A stretch of DNA of 64,000 bases from Cutaneotrichosporon cavernicola. Lineage: Eukaryota; Basidiomycota; Tremellomycetes; Trichosporonales; Trichosporonaceae. A program made the translations under genes and the position numbers. Numbering within the stretch: position 1 is the stretch's first letter; each line of letters begins with the position of its first letter. Shown piece after piece: positions 60,385-64,000 of the stretch. The stretch spans positions 372,001-436,000 of the forward strand of contig NC_083393.1 of assembly GCF_030864355.1 (NCBI RefSeq). Direction: 5' to 3'. The notes under the pieces are model-generated. The model was not told where the DNA came from. It saw only the letters and a list, made by a program, of their open reading frames with translations, and did no database searches.

Positions 60385-61208
60385 TTTGCACAGCCTCACT
60401 AGTCACGCAACAAGGAACTGAAAATAGACTAATTGTATTGGACTATCATTTACTATCAGTATCAGACGCGTTATAATAATGTTGAATTAGACCGGGAGCA
60501 ACCCCCGAACAGATAGGCACCTTGGGAACTTATTCGCTGGATACTCGCGTGTTCCTCGGCGCCCTCTCGAGTTCGCTGACCATGCCAAGCCCTCAACGGT
60601 GAGACGATACATCTCTGCCCTCTGCCTGCAATCTGCCACCTCTTGCCCTTCTTACGCCACGTACGCCACATACCATGCAGTGTTATAAAAACAGCCTAGG
60701 CAGCACTCATCCGTGTCCGTGAGTCCCTGTCCTGGCTCAGGCCAGCAACGCTCAGACAACTGGTACCACGCTATACCACGGGAAGAAATGGGGTGGCGAG
60801 ATTCAGGGCGCTCGCGAACAATTCACCGGATGCCACGCCCATCAGGGCCCATGTAAGCCAAAACGGCATGACGACAAGGCTAACTCTCATGTACTTCAGT
60901 CTCGACCTCGCAAAGCCGGGCCTATCAAACTTACGAGCTTCCTAGAAACAGGCACTGTGGCATAACAAGATATCTCTTCGCGAGCGTGATCGTGTATGTT
61001 GGCGCGTCGTGTCTCGCGTCTACTCCACAAACCATGTCTCCACCCCGTCCCCGCCACTACTCGGGTATGTCCCTTGCCACTCAGCCCCTCACAGCATCCG
61101 TATATCTCTGCCCGAGCGGCCTTGACCTCTGGCAAGTCCATGCGTCCAACGACCACCTGGCTTCAGTCTTGAGCCACCTCTGACACACTCACCTAGCCTG
61201 ACAACGTC

Positions 61209-62468
61209 TTACCCCTCGTATGGCTGAGGACTCTCCGTCTCCTCAGTTGGCCACGCGAGGTCCTGGAGGAACGGCCAAGACGCACTGCGCGCTGGGCCAG
61301 CATACGAATGGTCCTGGAGGAGGTCGAGGGGTGAGAGGGGCATCTCGGCGGGTGACATAATTGTTGGGCCAAAGACACCGATTTCAGGCGGCATCGCGCT
61401 CTCGGGAACGGCGTACTCAACTGGGTCATTTTGGACGGCGTAAGCTTGCGCATGCCCAACCCCGCTCTCTACGGCGTAATCAGCCGGCCCGGGATGAGGA
61501 GGTTGAGGTGGAGGCGGAAATGGAGGGGCTATACCAAATGGAGCAGAGGCGGGAACCGAACCTCGGCGTATGGCCATGGAAACGAGCGGTTGAGGTGACA
61601 TTCGCACTGGTTGCAAAGGCCCGCCGTCTGCATTAATCTTAGTCCTTTTTCCTTCCGAACTGGACGCTTCTTCGGGAGATCGTCGACAGATCGTCGACGG
61701 TTTCCGAACAATCTCCAACCCCCGAAGCCTGACACTCTCCGAAGCGCCTCTGAAGCGCCTCGGCAAGGACCTCCAAAGCGCCTCCGAAGCACAACTCACC
61801 AGCTGCGAAACGGCGTTTACGCCTCTCCACGATCCGCGTCGGCGTTTGTGCAATGACGCAGTTTACCCCTCGCGCCATACACCCCGAACAAGGGTATCCT
61901 GAACATGGGATACGGCGGCAGCGGCTGAGCGTCAGCGAGCGAGGGTGAGCCTCAGCGAGGAGGAAATGGAAGGACGGACGGAAGGGTAAAGCGCAACTCA
62001 CCACGCCTCACACACATCCGGACCAGGACCGAGACTGCCGAAGACTCGGGACTGGAGGGAAGTTGACCTTCTTGGCTGTCCTGGCAGTTGGTCTGGCAAG
62101 AGCTGGGCTGGGTGGATTGGATAGGCTGCGGTTGGTGGGAGGTCGCCTGTACTGGCACGGCGGACGGGTTGTGGGCGGGGAGCAAGGAACTTATGCGAGA
62201 GTGCAGGTTGGGGGGGAGCGGGCGCAAGTTGCTGAAAGTCGGGCAGATGTTGATGGAACTGGTCGCGAAGGTAGGGCTGTTGGAACTGGTCGGGCGTGTG
62301 GAGTTGGTAGGGCAAGTAGGGCTGGTCGATGTAGGGTCGGTCGGGCACGGGAGGTTGTTGGTCGTTCATGGGCTGCTGGTCGTACGTGTGTGGTTGCTGG
62401 TCTGGCATGTCGGGCTGGCCAAGCTGGCCAGGTTGGGGAGGTTGGCGAGGCCGCCTGGGTTGATCCAT
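61209..62468 (-). CDS. Zn2Cys6 (zinc cluster) transcription factor, last junction uncertain
   Basis: Exon 1 62002..62468 encodes a Pro/Gln/Asp-rich leader (PDQQPHTYDQQPMNDQQ...). Exon 2 61800..61924 completes a binuclear cluster: VCEACRCRRIPCSGYPCSGCMARGVNC. The six Cys are spaced C-x2-C-x6-C-x4-C-x2-C-x6-C; the x4 gap is shorter than the usual x5-12. A basic stretch ERRKRRF follows. The third exon is read from about 61669 to the stop at 61209 and gives a Pro-rich tail ending TEETESPQPYEG. Its acceptor is uncertain: CCGAAG|AAG at 61670 keeps frame, but no good branch site is seen and a purine/GCGCTT repeat fills the 130 nt intron. The gene is short (about 350 aa) with no fungal-specific TF domain, so truncation or decay is possible. 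Confidence 0.65.
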
Positions 62469-62990
62469 GGCTGGATATCAAATAATTCACAGAAGAGAAA
62501 ACGAAAGTTTTGGGCCAAATGAGAGTGAGATAACTACAGAACGAGGAGAAGAAGGACGATACGTTCGTTATAAGGGCAACAGACGAGACTGACAAGGAGA
62601 CGAGAGACAGCAGACGGGAGACGGGATGCATCGAAGACAAGACAAGGATGCACATCGAGGATTCGAGGGGCCGAGGACAACACACCAAGACCATCCATTC
62701 CGTCTTGTCGAACAGACCATGGCGACATGGCGATCCGCGGGCGCAATCTTGCTTTCTTGCTTCCGAGTGCACGGCCCAAGCCCATGCCCGAGTTGCGCAT
62801 CGTTTCGGAACGATGGCGTGCTGCGGAGGTGTACACTGTTACAGCTGCAGGCCGTGCGATCGTTGGCGAGATGGCGTACAGTCATGTTCATTGAGCGAGC
62901 TGCTCGACCAGGTGTGATGCCACGGCAATGTGGCGTAGCCAGTCGACGTGTCTTGTCGGCCGAGCCATACAGTACCCTCCTGGACCTCCT
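62469..62990. other. intergenic between two minus-strand regulators
   Basis: 522 bp holding the Zn2Cys6 promoter and the REB1-like 3' UTR; no gene seen. Confidence 0.5.
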
Positions 62991-64000
62991 CTAGCTCTCC
63001 GCCTTGGTTTTCATCCGCTTGGCGCGGCTGGGTCTGTCAGTGCGCTTTGTGGCGCTACGTGACGATCCAGACTCTCCGACAGCCGCGTCGATTGCGTCCA
63101 AGCCCGCCTCGATCCTGTCCAACAGGACTGGGATTAGCGATCAACAGGCCCAACAAGCCCAGAAAGCCCAACATGGACATACCGTTCATCGGCATCAGAT
63201 CACGCTCGGTCCCCATTCGCCGGCGAAGAAGACTCCATGTGTTCTTCAGTAGGGCGGGGCGCACGGCCCACCCCCGCGTCACGTCTGTCCACTTTATATC
63301 CCCCTCATGCTCGTATTCCATCTCACGCAGGCGGCGGAGCATTCGTCGCCGGTCAAGGCGAACATTATATGGCCCAGGCTGAGTGTACGTTCCTCCTACC
63401 AGCCGGCCTTTCCATTTCTGGCGACACTGCATCGCCGTTCGCTTCCGGCCCATCCGCTCGACAACGTCGTCCCACGGCACGCCGTCAACGGGATCGCGCC
63501 CCGCCGCCGTACACGCCGCCGCCACTGCCTTTCGTAATGCAGCCTCCTCTTCTGCTGACCACCGGCCGATAGCACGCGTACGTGCGTCCCGCAACTCGCG
63601 CCAGCGGTCTCGGCAGTCGTGTTCGGACCGGTCGACGGCCTCCGAGATCCGTGTCCATGAGTTCGGGAACAAGTCCTGCGCCCTAATGTCAGTACAGTAT
63701 ATCAAGGATCAAGGAGGGGGAACGCACTGTAGAAGCGCCTTGTCTTCGCTGGGCAGCCATAGGCCCTTACGCGCACGCGGGTCGTACATCCTCTTCGTGG
63801 CTTCGACAACGCTCTTCACTGGTCGACCAGGAACTTTGGCAGCGAGGTCGAACCAGAAGGTCGGAAAGGGGCTGCGTTCCACAAACCGGCCCTTGGACAT
63901 GATGAGGTCAACGAGGTCCTGATCGGGCACTTTGTGGACCTGGCGTTAGCTCATTCCGGCGGGGGCGTACGGCTTGGAAGGTGGTGAGGTGTTCACGCAT
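62991..64000 (-). CDS. REB1-like Myb/SANT DNA-binding protein, 5' part beyond the window
   Basis: Visible exons in coding order: 63728..63939, 63183..63682 and 62991..63127. The first starts after an acceptor (GCTAACGCCAG) at 63940, so the gene continues past the right edge. Introns are 45 and 55 nt. Two or more Myb-like repeats are seen: FPTFWFDLAAKVPGRPVKSVVEATKRMYDP, then NSWTRISEAVDRSEHDCRDRWRE, then WSAEEEAALRKAVAAA...VPWDDVVERMGRKRTAMQCRQKW, and WTDVTRGW. This order is that of Reb1/Nsi1/TTF-I type proteins, which bind rDNA terminators and promoters to stop RNA polymerase I or exclude nucleosomes. The C-terminus is basic (SRSATKRTDRPSRAKRMKTK). The symbol is withheld because the N-terminus is not visible. 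Confidence 0.82.

Larger units (their letters stand above)
59635..61208. other. intergenic with purine tract and GGGTTAGGGG repeats
   Basis: 1574 bp with no gene seen. On the GH17 sense strand the leader is a long C/T tract. Two copies of a 15 bp GAGGGTTAGGGGAGG element lie 400 bp apart. Confidence 0.5.

Overview
This is 64 kb of nuclear DNA from a basidiomycete fungus, most likely a Tremellomycete yeast (the Trichosporon/Cutaneotrichosporon/Cryptococcus side of the tree). The evidence is gene content (ATG13, CHS7 chaperone, OPY2, RPL27, TAF7, CWC15, PET127, SEM1, REB1-like Myb protein) and gene structure. Most genes are split by very small introns (about 27-60 nt) with GTNNGT donors and a CTRAY branch site only a few bases before the AG acceptor. 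I rebuilt exon junctions by hand. Every multi-exon model below except those cut by a window edge sums to a multiple of three and joins family-consistent protein. The lineage is inference; no rRNA, convincing tRNA, CRISPR or intact transposon was seen.

Left part (1-19 kb): 3' part of a Gln/Met/Pro-rich protein; RPL27 (-) divergent from ATG13 (+); TAF7 (-); the chitin synthase chaperone CHS7 (-, 11 exons with ten introns of 30-39 nt); a secreted ricin-B-type lectin (-); spliceosome protein CWC15 (-); a probable mitochondrial protein (-); the HOG-pathway membrane anchor OPY2 (-).

Middle part (21-36.5 kb): phosphoglucomutase (-); a DAL5/allantoate-permease-family transporter (-) divergent from a TauD-type dioxygenase (+), which looks like a small uptake-plus-catabolism module; a two-TM small protein (+) convergent with a secreted double-psi-barrel protein (-); a DUF1479-type protein (+) that seems to have lost its iron ligands; and a lipid-anchored LAMTOR1/EGO1-like protein (+).

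Right part (39-64 kb): a low-complexity hypothetical protein (-); a SYLF-domain (YSC84-like) protein with unusually long introns (-); PET127 (-) divergent from proteasome subunit SEM1 (+) over a 188 bp promoter carrying an E-box palindrome; a POT-family peptide transporter with 12 exons (+); TVP38 (-); a phytanoyl-CoA-dioxygenase-like protein (-); a type II membrane GH17 glucanase (-); a Zn2Cys6 factor (-); and a REB1-like Myb protein cut by the right edge (-).

The most notable signals are initiator codons interrupted by introns in two genes (A|TG in RPL27, AT|G in phosphoglucomutase), an apparent pseudo-dioxygenase, a sharply two-class intron-length pattern, and a frame-neutral intron inside the transporter. 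I did not find an obvious multi-gene defence or biosynthetic system; most of the window is housekeeping genes separated by repeat-bearing intergenic DNA.
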